Shown one piece after another: positions 33,681 to 46,100 of a stretch of DNA of 64,000 nucleotides (the first letter of the stretch is position 1; each line of letters opens with the position of its first letter). This DNA is from Ectocarpus siliculosus (Eukaryota > Sar > Phaeophyceae > Ectocarpales > Ectocarpaceae): positions 1,403,451-1,467,450 of the forward strand of contig FN649729.1 in assembly GCA_000310025.1 (NCBI GenBank), read 5' to 3'. The notes below the pieces were generated by a model. It made no database searches. It saw only the letters and a program-made list of their open reading frames with translations, and was not told the origin of the DNA. Both the position numbers and the translations under genes were made by a program.

Positions 33681-34806
33681 TTAAGGAATAATATAAACAC
33701 ACACAGAAAGACTACCCATTCGAGATATATACCCACAGACAGTCGAACGGGATGTGGTGGAGTCTTTTCAGTGAGTGGAGGGAAACCGGCTGGGTACTGG
33801 ACTTATTTCGAGTCTTTTTAAGTCTATACACTGATGATTTATACCAGTGATGCCAGCTGGTGCTAAGTACAAAAACATCTGTCTGTATAGGTAACTTACA
33901 TTTTACAATACATCCCCTGTAGTTCTCTACTGGGTCAACGACAAAATATCGGGGAGAAACCCTCCGTTGTGTCGTGTATTGTAAAATGTAACCTTCACAG
34001 GGGACACGGCGCAGTGTCTATTGACAGCTTGCTGGTTTATTAGACATATTAGGAATAATATTGTAAAATTCATGGAAGGTGGAACAAAATCTACAGCAGT
34101 ACATCACCAGCCCTACATCACTCGTTTTTTAAATCTACAGGTTTTTGAATTTCACGGACAGTAGGTGTTTCCCGCCGTTTTTTTTAATTTTCAAATCGTT
34201 TTTGATCCTTTGTTTAATCTTTCAATGTTTCAATTTCAGATGTTCAATCAGAATGGATTGGAACCAACAAACACCACCACCACAGGCAAAGGCGAGAGCG
34301 TGCACTCCCCGAAAAGAAACATGATAATCAACACGACATACCGCTTTTGGTGCATGTGCTCAGAGTGTACAGCAGCAGCAGTCAGTGTATCGCTGTGCCG
34401 GCTGCGAAGTCTAGACTTGAGACGATCTGGACGAACGACCAAAGGTGATGACGACAACACGCAAAGAAAAGACCAGGCAGGATGCACGCAAACTTATAGC
34501 CGAACCCAACCCCACCCCAGCCATTTCTCAATGTTTCATCCATTTGTCTGCTTCCATAGAAAAACCTGTATGATGTCTATGTAGACGAACAAAAGGTAGG
34601 TGTGCTGCTGGTGGTGGACTTCGCGCGATGACACATACATACATGTCGGTGAGATGGAATCTCCAGCGAGAATGAATGTAAGTCCCAACAGGCACTCACT
34701 GAACAGACTCCACCACATCCCATTCGACTGCCGCTGTTGTGGGTCGGGTATATCTCGAACGGGTAGGCTTTCTGTGTGTGTGTGGTACAAGTGTGTATTT
34801 AATTAA
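33681..34806. mobile_element. DNA transposon-like element with ~100-bp inverted ends
   Basis: The left end (33681-33782: TTAAGGAATAATA, ACACACAGAAAGACTACCC, ATTCGAGATATA, GGGATGTGGTGGAGTC) is matched in reverse at about 34690-34806. The 1.1-kb interior contains a perfect 16-bp inverted repeat, TTACATTTTACAATAC at about 33897 with GTATTGTAAAATGTAA at about 33977, but no recognisable transposase. It is therefore a non-autonomous candidate. Its right end runs straight into another left-end copy at 34803. Confidence 0.7.
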
Positions 34807-34878
34807 GGAATAATAAAAAGACACACAGAGAGACTACCCATTCGAGATATACCCACAGTCGAACGGGATGTGTTTATT
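34803..34878. repeat. Solo left end of the 33.7-kb element family
   Basis: TTAAGGAATAATAAAAAGAC, then CATTCGAGATATACCCACAG and TCGAACGGGATGTG repeat the left end of the neighbouring element in direct orientation, starting within its last bases. This may be a truncated second insertion or the trace of a head-to-tail array. A third such end is at 51756-51822. Confidence 0.7.
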
Positions 34879-36208
34879 TTTCCTTCTATTTTTTTCTCTC
34901 GGCGCAACTCGACGCAATAAAGACGATAATTGCCTCTCTGTGGCTCCCCTCTCTGCGAACCCATGACACATCGTACAAGAGCCAGTGTATCATTTTGTGC
35001 AAGAAAGGCCAGGTCTCGTCGTTCCTTGCGCGTCGAGGAGAAGTTGATGATCCTGATTGTGCTTCCCTCAGTGCTAAATCCCAGTACATCAGAATCGCTC
35101 CAACATTGGCGCGCGTGTGACTGCTGCACTTGGCTTTCTGAGAGCACCACAAGTATTCAATTTTCAGGTGTTCTTTCTCGGCCTACACCGAAGGGTGCCG
35201 TCACCCAGACGGCATCAATACAGTGCTATAAAGCCGCCCCCGATCCCGGATCTCTTCTCGAATTTCACACCACGCTTGCTCGCCGTGGAGTGTGACCTGC
35301 GATACAGCTAAGGGTTGAAAGGTGGTTAGAAATGCTAAAAACCATGGCTGGCTGCTGTGCGACGTGGTTGGAGCGCATGGAGCGCAGAGCTGGCTGCGGC
35401 GAGTGCAAACGAGGGGGGCGGGGGATTTTTTCAAAACGACTAGTATTATTGGGAGAAGGAGGGCAATAATGCAGGAATCACAAGTTTGCGGACGGCAGGG
35501 CGTCAAGAAGTGGAAACATTAATCGCTGTCATAACTAACTATATTTCTGTGAATTTGTGAACGATCTTTCTCCATTTCGTGCGGTTGCAAGTTTTCGTTC
35601 AAGTTTTCGTCGCCATGGTGTGTTCACGCGCCGCCCATGGTAGGGGGTTGGTTGTGGATAATATTATAATGTGCGAAGAATTGGCGGCGGATCACCTTCT
35701 TGCCGTTTAGGGAGCACGGGGTTACGGGGTCTTTGGGTGAGGTGGTGCTGTCGCCAGTTGGGTCAAAGGGGGCTCTTGGCGACGAAGTCTGAGAAAAAAC
35801 TGAGTGAACAATAGCGAGTGGTTCTGCCCATGTCTCCCCATGTCTCGCACCCATTGTACTCCGGAACAAAAGTAAAGGGCTGGAGCCACTCCTCTTTTGC
35901 CACTCTCGACAAGCCCCCTAGCGCAACCACAAGCGACACGCGCGCGACAGCCCTTCCTTATGATGATTTGGTGAATTCAAATCGAGTCAACCTGAAGCGC
36001 ACATCCGACCGCAGCGAGATTCCATGTCTTCTCTAGTCGGCATTTTGCGGCAAGGAGTGTTCTATCACGACTTAGCGTTTGACATCACAGTGGGCGGAGT
36101 TAAAATATGCGGCCAGGCGCATTTCAGACTTTGCGTACTCAAGAGAGAGAGAGAGAGAGGCTTACATCACGGCGTTCAACGAAACACTCGCTTGTGTTGT
36201 CGCTGATT
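34879..36208. other. No supported gene
   Basis: ORFs on both strands at 34803-35295 and 35201-35506 show no motif. A GA-rich tract (GAGAGAGAGAGAGAG, about 36141-36158) precedes the second SINE copy. Confidence 0.4.
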
Positions 36209-36552
36209 TTTCCATCACAGTCAAATCAGCGCTCACATCATTTCTGCCGGGGAGGAGCTACAATCCATGGTCGCACGGCAGGGTACCTCTCCCTGAGGCC
36301 CCCACCCATCCCTCCTGCTGGTTCTTTGTTTTCGATGCGTTTTCGTGACACAGAGTGCAGCACTCTCGTCCTTCAAAATGTTCTTACTCACCCACGAACT
36401 AGAGTTCTTCAATACCACATATTTTCTAGGAACGGAAGCCAGAGGAGAAACTACTTTCACAAGTAAAAGCTCGCTTACGCCGAGCTTCGAACCCAAAACC
36501 TTGTCCCGGTCACTAGAAGGTAATAGGATGCCAACTAGAGATTGGGACCGTA
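36209..36552 (-). mobile_element. tRNA-derived SINE, copy 2 (decayed)
   Basis: Same family and orientation as 33217-33535. Shared stretches include TCAAATCAGCGCTCACA, CGAACTAG, TTACGCCG, CTAGAAGGTAA and GCCAACTAGA. The B box is altered to GGTTCGAAGCT and the A box has changes, so this copy should not be transcribed by pol III. Confidence 0.65.
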
Positions 36553-37134
36553 CTCGCACCAAAAATGAAAATGTAACCAACGTAACCCATTGCACGCTCA
36601 CCGCTCGCTGCTCGAGCAAGTGGCGGGCATTCGAGACTATATAACCGCATCACGAACTTTCACTCTCCTCATTCATTCATGCCCTGCAGGTTTATCTGCA
36701 GCAGGGTACAAACGGCGGCACATGCCGCCGTACAACTTCAAACCAAGGGAGTGTTCGTGTCAACCGGCACCTGAAGCTGGACGACACTCCACATTTCCAC
36801 AGGGCTGGTCATTTCGGCGGAGATCAGGCTCAAACTTGGACGACGGTGGAAACAATGGTAGGCACGGGAATCGTGCCTAGACAGAACAAACGGCTTACAT
36901 TCACCATTTTTCGCTCATGCTAGAAGTATGCACGCATCACTCATTGAAGCTGCCGCACGGACACTTCCTCAAAAGGACAAGAGGTGTACCAAAACACAAA
37001 CATCGCACGTCTAAAACCTATAGGAAAATAGGGCGGGACCATCCGAGCAATGGCAACCATCCAATGAACCTTGCAAACACTAACCACTGATATCTAATAT
37101 CTATCACACGTCGGGGGCGGCACATTGATGTATA
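36553..37134. other. 3' flank of the channel gene
   Basis: No gene recognised. The part next to 37134 presumably holds the 3' untranslated region of the minus-strand channel gene. Confidence 0.4.
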
Positions 37135-40100
37135 TCATACCGTCGTCCTTCGGGAGCTCCCCTCCATCGATCCTAGCAAATGCATCCGTCTCTGTGGGCT
37201 ACCCAAGGCACAAACCGGAGGGAGCACCACGGTTTCTGGTAGGTCAGTATCAGACGTATTGGACGTACTTCCATCGTCGGTGATGATGCTTTCCGTTGAT
37301 TCGTCATCTACCCTAGCCGTTCTCCCCTGCTCCTCCCCACCACCGCGTGGAAAAACCGCTGTTCCATCTCGGTCTGTACGAACTCCCCCGCCGCCAAGAG
37401 ATGGCACTTCGATTCCGTTATGCACCCATTCCCTTCCCTGTTGCTGCCGCATATCAGGAGGCGACGGGCTGGTAGGCGCGTATTTCTGTTCGCCCCAATC
37501 ATTCTCAGTTGCTGCGGTATTTTCCCTCATCCCGGTCGTCACCGTTGACAGGAATTCGGCCACCTTGGTCTCGAAGTCGGGCGAGAGAAACGTACTCGTA
37601 CCGGAACCGCGTGGTGCTTCATCCATCTGAGGGGGCGATGGCGCACAAGATTATTGTATGGGTACCCGAACCGAACACACACACGCACCAACCACTATTA
37701 TCCCCCGAGAAATCTCCACGGCTGGTTCCTGGGCGGACTTCTCTCCGAAAGACGTTTTAGAGTTCCTGTCAACGTTGGCTCCATGCCCAGAGCGTCGCCA
37801 GTCCAACTACAGCGTGCCACAATGAAACTACCAGGTATTCTTTAAAGTAAGCTCAGACAGCTGTCACGCGAAATGCACTCACCTGGATACGGGAAACACT
37901 TCCGCCGGCTGGATCCAGGCCCAGATCGTCCAGGCCTTCAAACCCCATACCATTTCCTTCTTCTCCTGGCGCGTCCCCCGGCTCCTTCTGCCGCCGATCA
38001 CTGTATTTTTTCTTGGCGAGAGAGCACAAGCGCTTCATATCGAGCCCGGTCGTAGACTGCAGTAATGGAGCGACATGAAAGTGCTCCGAGCCGTGCTCAT
38101 GCCGGATCCGGAGATTCCGGGCTTTGGCCACGTGCTGCCAGGCATGCCGCCAGTTCTGACCGTGCTCCTGCCCGGGCATTGCCGTGGGGCACTCTTGGTC
38201 GGTCTCGCCTGAAACGAATTTCCCTTCTTCGGAGCGTCTCCAGCGCACCCACTCCCACACATTCCACACGCCGCGAAACCAAAGAAAGAAAGACCCGACG
38301 ATGCAAGCCCCACACAGCGCCGCAGCGAAGAGAAGGGCCAGCCAGCAGGCTGCGATGGTGCCCAAGGCCAAGAGAGACTCTCTGAGTTTCCCTCTCTTGA
38401 CCGGTGCGTTGGTTTCCTCGTCCTCATCGTCATCGCCTTCATTGGCGAACTGTGACGTGAAGACCACCCCCCATTTACAAGGGATTTCATGGTAACGGCC
38501 GTGTGCAAATATGGCGTGGGGGGCGTGTCATGTTTCACACAGCGCGTGATTGCCACACATGCTCTTCCAATGGACCAATAATCATTTTTCTGCAGAGACA
38601 CCTCCCGTGTCGGACGTTTGAGGGATTTTGGGACCTCCAAACGTCCAGCCAATACACATCCAATCAAACATCCACTGAAACGCCATGGTGCAGAGAACGC
38701 GCATCAGCCAATGGTTCTCTCTCGCGGGCTGTTGCATGACGGACCCAATACAGGTTTTGGGTACAACCGAACTGCAATTCGGTGCTAAGCTTTCCCTAGA
38801 GAATGGGAACGAGGGTTCGTTGTACCGCTGGAGGCAAACGCCGCCCCAAGGAGACTTTAATCTCTCTCACCTCGTACGACACCCAGCAAACAAGTCTCCA
38901 CGCCACCCACGGAAGCGAAAGCACCCAGAGCAACGAATTCAGCGCCACAGCGACCAAACCCATCGTCAGCACGAAAAACAGTCTTTGCAGCGTTCCGTCG
39001 AACGTGTGCCAGCCGTACGTGGCAGTGATCGGCACAAAGCCCTCGCCTTCCTGGCGCAGTTTACACCTGAACATTGGCCAGATGTGGATGAGAATATAAC
39101 GAAAATATGTACATTTGTTATCAGCCCTAGTGTAAATGTCTGTGCAAATGTTCTGCAAAGGGAAACAGACGAAAGTGGGTATAGCCACCCCTTCCTCAGT
39201 AATAGTGGGTTCTCGCAATATTGCTTTGCGGAGACCGCTCGTGATAGGGTACAACCGCCCAAAATATCATTCGGATGCATAGAAAACATGGGCAGGGCCC
39301 ATGCACAGCATGAAGATAAACTTTTTTCGACTTTCGGACACGTCTTCACCCTACACCCAGCCGCAGCACACAAGGCCTCAACAGGTTGCCTGACTTTGTC
39401 CAAAATTCCGGTGGGTATATCCACCGGAATCTAATTTTTAATGTGCCCACCTTCGTCTGCTTTGTGACCCACTTTTGTCCGAAACGTACTCACCTTTGTC
39501 CAATATTCATATTCAAAAAGTTCCCCCGTGCGGTGAGTTGGAGGTCGATTTTGAATGAAAATCGGACCAGATTGAGTACGCATTTCGGACAAAGTGGGTC
39601 ACAAAGCAGACGAAGGTGGGTACATGAAAAAATAGTAGATTTCGGTGGGTATATCCACCGGAATTTCGGACAAAATCGGGCAACGTGTTGAGGCCTTGTG
39701 CGCTGCGGTTGTGTGTAGGGTGAAGACGTGTCCGAAAGTCGAAAAAAGTTGATCTTCATGCTGGGTATGGGCCCTGCCCACGTTTTCCATGGATCGGAAT
39801 GATATTTTTGTTGGCTGTGCCCTGTCACGAGCGGTCTCCGCAAAGCCAAATTTCGAGCACCCACTTTTGTCTGAGAAAGGGGTGGGTATATACCCAATTT
39901 TGTCTATTGCCCTTCTGCAAACCCCTCACATCTGGTGGATGCTTCGCTTACAGCATCAGACTGCTGTGTACGGGTTTTCCTAGGGTAAATCTCTCTCATT
40001 GTTCCCTCTCTTTGATTCCGCTCTCGGCGCCTCACCTGCCCGCGTCAAGCCTCACCCACCAAGCTAGCTCGCCGACCGTGTCCAACAGCAAACCCACAAT

Positions 40101-43100
40101 CAGCTGGACTAGATTCAGCGGCGGCGGAATGCGTCGGTGCGCAACCGCACGCGCACTTTGTAGGATCAACCTCGTCCGTGCGAGGTGGAACTCCTTTTCC
40201 CCGTTGGCGTTCACCTGAAAACCAATAAGCCAAGGAAAGCTTGGTAGGTAGTTTCGAACCACCTACGCCATGAACCGCGATGGTATATTTCTGAGGGCAT
40301 TGCGAGCGTGCGCTTAGACCTTCGGTTGGAACGTACTTGCTAGAGGCCTTGCTCACCTCTCCGTGAGCCGTGGTGAGCACCGCAACGAGAAGGTTGAGCA
40401 TAACAACCGCAAGAACGACCAAGTATGCCTGGCCGTGAAGAGATGCGGAGAAACAGACGGAGAAGCCATGGAGGAGTTGGACACAGTCAGCAAGATCTGA
40501 AAAGAAAAAACAACGAAACATGGACACAACACGATGGCACAAAAAATGCACCAGTCGCAAAGTTCGATCGCAATTGCCGGCGCTTTCGGAAACGACTCAT
40601 AAAAAAACAGCACCACAAGTTCGAATGCCTACACCAGAGGTTTTCAATCGGAAAAGTGAACCTGCCCAGAGAAGCGACGCGCCCAGGAGCGAAAACCCAC
40701 TCACCACCAGCAGAAACGTGCCTGCATCACTCGCGCGCCCCGGTGCAGGATTGTCAGGGCACTGCGTGCCGACGTCATGGAAGTCCTCGAACGAAAACTC
40801 CCCAAGTGGCGCCTCAAAGACGGAGAGGAAAGCCGTGCCGAAGGACCCGAAGCTCTCCCCAAGGAGGCTGTCGGCGTTGCAAGACCCAAACACGGTGGTG
40901 AAAGCAAGCGCGAAGCCTGCCATGACCACCACAATGAACACTCCGAAGCGGAGGGTCTGAGACATCATTCTCCAGATAATCTGCAAGGAAGGGCAGAATC
41001 AACGACACGAGGGACTACTATTGTTTCTTGGCCACGAAGCGAGCATGTAAGACGGTGGCGTTAGCTTGGCTCAACCTAGGCAGCGCTTAGAAAATCCTTC
41101 TGGAGGTCCAACAAGAAGAAGCCACAACTTGATGGAAACCATCGGCATATTTCTCACCTGAATCATTGGTCCCAGCGTGCCGTCAACCTGTGAAAGTCGC
41201 AACAATCTCGCGAACAGCAGCGGGGCGCTGCAAGATGACAAGCGAAAAGTAGTGGGTGGTGGGCGGTGGGCGACTGGTAAGGCTACACGCGATCTTTCCC
41301 GTGTGGAGGCTGTGGCGAACTTTGGGACTGCAAACACAGGTGTCATGTCGAAAGACGTTTACCAGCATAGCAAAACGGCTTCGTCGTGTTGGTTCTATCG
41401 AACGGGGTGAAGCTCTTACAGGCGACTGACTACCCTAGTTACCGATACTAGAGGTACCAATACTAGCAGCAGATGGTTGCTGCGGTGGGGTGGTCGCAGT
41501 CGGACAAAGGCCGGTGGCACATACAGTCGATGGGTGTAGATATTTAGGGCTAGAGATAAGCAGACGAATACTTAAGGCAAGAGTGCAAGTGCTCTCCATC
41601 TTGTCACACCTCCGTCGTTGCTTATCTCGGCGGCTTACCTAAAGGCGAGGAAGAACTGAGCCGCAAAGAAATAGTCTCCGGGAGTGGCAGGCCCACCGAA
41701 CTCCCGTGTGCCCAGCAGGCGGAAAAGAAAGGCCAGGGAAACCGTTGAGAGAGTCAGCGTGTCCAACAGGTTCCAGGTGTCGTAGAAGAGGTACCTGCGG
41801 AGGGGGGGGAAGTATATCATGAGAGCATGCGAAGAGGTATGCACGTGCCTGGGCAAGCGGAAAATACAGTGGCAGTGGCAACGACTATGACGTGGACAGG
41901 ACAATACCTCGCTGGCGCCGTAGTCAGCTGTTGATTCAAGATGATTCGACAGGTGAGGGTACAAGACATGGTTGCCTTGTACAGCTCCGGTAGATTATGC
42001 ACAAAATTTCGAGCTCTCGGCCAACGGCAAATTGTGGCAGTGTTCCTTAGCACATGGCCCAATCGAACCGCATCCCGCATGATGCCAGAGCAAAATGCCG
42101 ATTGTAGTACCTGGTGATTGCAGATGCCACTCGTTTCAGACCCCTCCTCCCGCGCGCATAGCCTATTGTTTGAGGCCTCTCACTTGATGCCCTTTGAGCA
42201 GCAGCTATGTTCCCTTGATTGCCCTTGTTGTTCCGCTTGCGCCGCCCGTACCGTCGGTGACGGGCTGGTACACCGTCACTGAACTCAAGAGTTTCTCTCC
42301 ACAGCGTGCCCTTGATAGTTGGCAAAGATGTTTTGGGACAACATTTTACAATTTGAAGGATGTTCGTTGTTTGACGCCAACGCGTACTGTACAAGAGTCG
42401 CCTTCGTAAAAAAAGCTAAACGTCGCGGCAAATCTCAAAACGTGGTTCCAATCGCATGTGGAAAAGAAGACCCAAGGCAGGAAGATGACAATCATTTTTG
42501 TCGCAACAATCGTAGTACATATACTAGCGCGACAATCGGCGTCCAATGTAACCGCTCGAAATACACACACGGACCTGAAGCCATAGGAGCTCACCAACAT
42601 GAAGATGTAAAAGGCAACCTCGGTGGGGGGGATGCTGTAGCTATCCTCCAGCCTGGCAGAGGAGCAAAACAGCCCCAACATCACCCTGCAACACGCAAGC
42701 AGGGAAAAGATGGCATGGGGTGAAACTCTCCATCGCAACAAGCACGTGGAGATATCCTGCGCTTTGGTTTCGGTAGGTTGGTGATGGCGGTGGACGGGAG
42801 AACAGCATACTTGCATCTAGTGGACAAGAAGGCCTGGCATTTGGGACGTAGTCATCTACTGATGCGACGCTCACGAGACCATGCAACCTGGAAAATGCAA
42901 AACAATGAGGACATAGGCCTATGGAGTTTTCCGATTCCGGAATGCTCTATTCAGAAACGTGCTCACAGATAGTGCAAGAACTCGAAAGCGAACCGGATGG
43001 CAGGTACATTGTAAAACACTGCCGGCTTCCCGATCAGCCCGGCTAGAGAGAACTGAAGCTTCGGAAACACCGTGGTGTGTGGCAGGTGGGCCCAATCCAA

Positions 43101-46100
43101 CCGTCGAAGCACGGCCATACAGTTGTTCTGCTCCGCATCATCCTGTGCCGTCATCGGTTCGTCAGGCGATTGTTTCCCTGTGTCGAAGTCCTCGAGGTCC
43201 CATCCCTGGAGAAATCTGGCACGTGGCCGAGCGAGAGGGAAACGCGGTGTTCAAAGTAGCTTCACAGTGAAGGCGTCTTTGATGGCGGCGAGGGACGTCA
43301 CCATCATGACTGGAACGAGCAAAAGATGTCGCGGTATGGCAAGGCGGCACCTCTTGTGTGGGAAACCAAGAATTTGCCGATGTGCATTGTCCAGTCCGGG
43401 CCTATAAACTTTGGCGTACTGCCGCCCCCGACGGTTGTCCTACCTCAAGAGGAAATTATCCCGCCTTTCGGGTTCGTTCTCCTCCGACCCACTCCCCTGG
43501 TCCGTATTCTGGTCCGCATCATGTGGTTCCGGCCTCGCGGACAGAACCTCGGAAAACTCGTACTCGTCAAATCCGGTGTACGTGTAGAACCCCGCGTTGA
43601 TCGTTTTGGGGATGGCGCTGCTCGAGGCCCAATTCGGTAGAGTGCAGGAGAACTTGGCATGGACGTAGTCCAAAACCAGAGGCGAATTAACGAAGTCAAG
43701 CGCCTTCGACCCTCTGTCCAGAGCCCGCTGCAGCGGGTCCATGTAGTCGGGACCGCTGTACCTGCCGGTCGGAGCAGCGTCCGAAAGTGATAGTGGGCCA
43801 CTTGTTGTGTCCATGGCTAATTACATAAGCAATTCACGTCATGTTTCTTATCCAGGAACCCCTCGCTACCAGCTGCATATTTTCGCAGACAACAGTCGGA
43901 CGTACTCTGAAACAAAAAAAAATCGGATCTGAGTCTCTGCACGACGAGAGCGGAAAAGCTCCAACGGACACATCTACGGCATCGTTTACCTCTTGCCCAC
44001 AGTCGTTTGCCGGTTCAATAGCCGTGGTTCCAGTATCCACCCCTGTTTGATAGGCATAAAATCGCGCGGAATTAGCTCATTTTCTCATAGCTTGCATGTA
44101 TTGGGAAAGTCAAGCCCTCTGAATGAAACGGCACTGCGGGCTGTCGTTGTGAGTGCGTACCGAAGCCAAGTGCATCGTTGTCGACACGAATTCTGCTTTT
44201 CGATAGGGTACGCTGAAACCAGCTCCCGTTGACGCCAAGGATATCGGGTGGAAAACCTCGTTGTCACTGTACCTCGCCGCTTAGAGGCACGCATGCAAAG
44301 ATCGCAAACTGGGCCAAGCACGTCAGTAATGTCGTTCCGTTTGGTAAAAAACAGATTTCGACGCAATACCCAGGGCTGGCTTACCACGACGATGTAGCCG
44401 GCGAGGTGCGCCAAAACGTCAAGCCTCTGTCGTTGCAACTTTGATAGTCGATGGTGGGGAACCATGGGACTAAGCAAGGCCATGCCCATTCCTCTGACCG
44501 TGTGAGGCAGCTTGTCCAGGAGCTGCGCGGGGAAAATACGAGGACGTACGGCAAGGTGGACTCTACGCGCAGGCAGTATTCGGAGAAGTGGCAAAAAAAA
44601 ACACATCAGTTCGGACCAACCGACTTACCAATTTAGAGGACACGGGACAAACTAGCAACGAGGTGGTTAAACGCCGAGCTCTCGTTGGTTGTCACGTACG
44701 AAAATGAGGTGCTGTCTAATCACCAAGAGGTCTGCCGTACCTCATTCGTGAGGTCATCGATGATCTGCTGTAGGCAGCGGAGTCTCGCGCGGTGCATCGG
44801 GCGGTCGACTTCAGCTCTTCTCAGATTCTTGGACACGCCCGCACCCATGACCAGAGGATTGCTACAAGTTGCGACGGCGAGAACAAGAGCGGAATTCTGG
44901 GGTAGTTAAGACCAAAGGGCGGCCAACAACAATGTCCAGACGATGTCCTCTGGTAATCATTTTCCGAGATAATATAATGTAGACGTTGGCATGGGCCTTC
45001 TCATGAGCGAATTTGCCTCATCTGGCATCTGGCGGCATCGCCTCAAGATTCATCATTCATTTTTTAAGTTCTAGACCGATGTTCAACAACGCATGTAGCG
45101 TGCTCACGAAACACGGAGGTGACAAGAAGCCGGATCACCTAGCGTTGCCGACCGCGTACATGACGATGTCCATGACCTCCCCTTGGTCTTCAGCCCTGAA
45201 CAACGGCGATAGCAGGAGAGTCACGGAAGGACACGATGGTTTGATGTGCTAGAGCTGGCTCGCAACGGTGATTAGTTATTCTCCACTGCGAAGCACATCA
45301 CTCAGTTTTCATGTGTGAAACTCTCCGTTTGCCCGACGTGGATCTCAAGCACGCATTTTTCTGGTGCCCTTCGCACAAGCACGGCCCAAACAATGTCAAA
45401 CAGACTGAACACACGAAAAGCAAGCGGATCACACCCTTAGTTTGTCCTCGCATTCGTACACACCTTTTCAAGAGAGTTGGGATGAGATCGTCGTGTAGAG
45501 GAAGGCCCTCTTTGACAAGTTCCCTGTGAAATCCAAGTTTACCGTGGATAGAGTAAGCTAAGAGTATCAGCATCACATTGCGGCCCGACGGTTTCCAGCG
45601 TCACTTCAGTGTTTTTACGATGTCCGAATAAAACGTTCAGTATCGATTCGTGTCCTCAATACCGTCTCCTCGTCGAGCCTGCCCTACAGAAAACTCGTCA
45701 TTATCCAAGTGCTGGCTGGCACTCGACAGTGCAGTGTAAGCAACGCCATGCATTGCGTCACTTACCGCAGGTCATCGAACGTCCCGTTTTCGGTCGCCGA
45801 CCTGACCGCTTTCCCCGAGAGCGACATGAACGTTTGCCGCCATGACGGAACCTCCGATATTCCTTCCTCCGAGGCCTCGCCTTCGGCACGCTGATATGCC
45901 TGAAAATCACGCGAGGGCAGCGTGTTGGGGGGCGGGCCACTCAGGAATAAAATGTAGACGTTTGGAACTGTAGACACATCTCTTTCATGTGAATGCCAAG
46001 CGAGGCTACCAAAGCAGGCCAAAATTTCCCCCTCGAACGTTGGTTCACGAGCAACTCAAGGTTCGTCTGAGAAAACGAAGAGTTGTATTCCTACAGCCTT

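Noticed and set aside
38966-39424. 152-codon ORF sharing a peptide with the ORF at 39789-39983
   Set aside because: The shared peptide comes from the two arms of the foldback palindrome, not from related genes.
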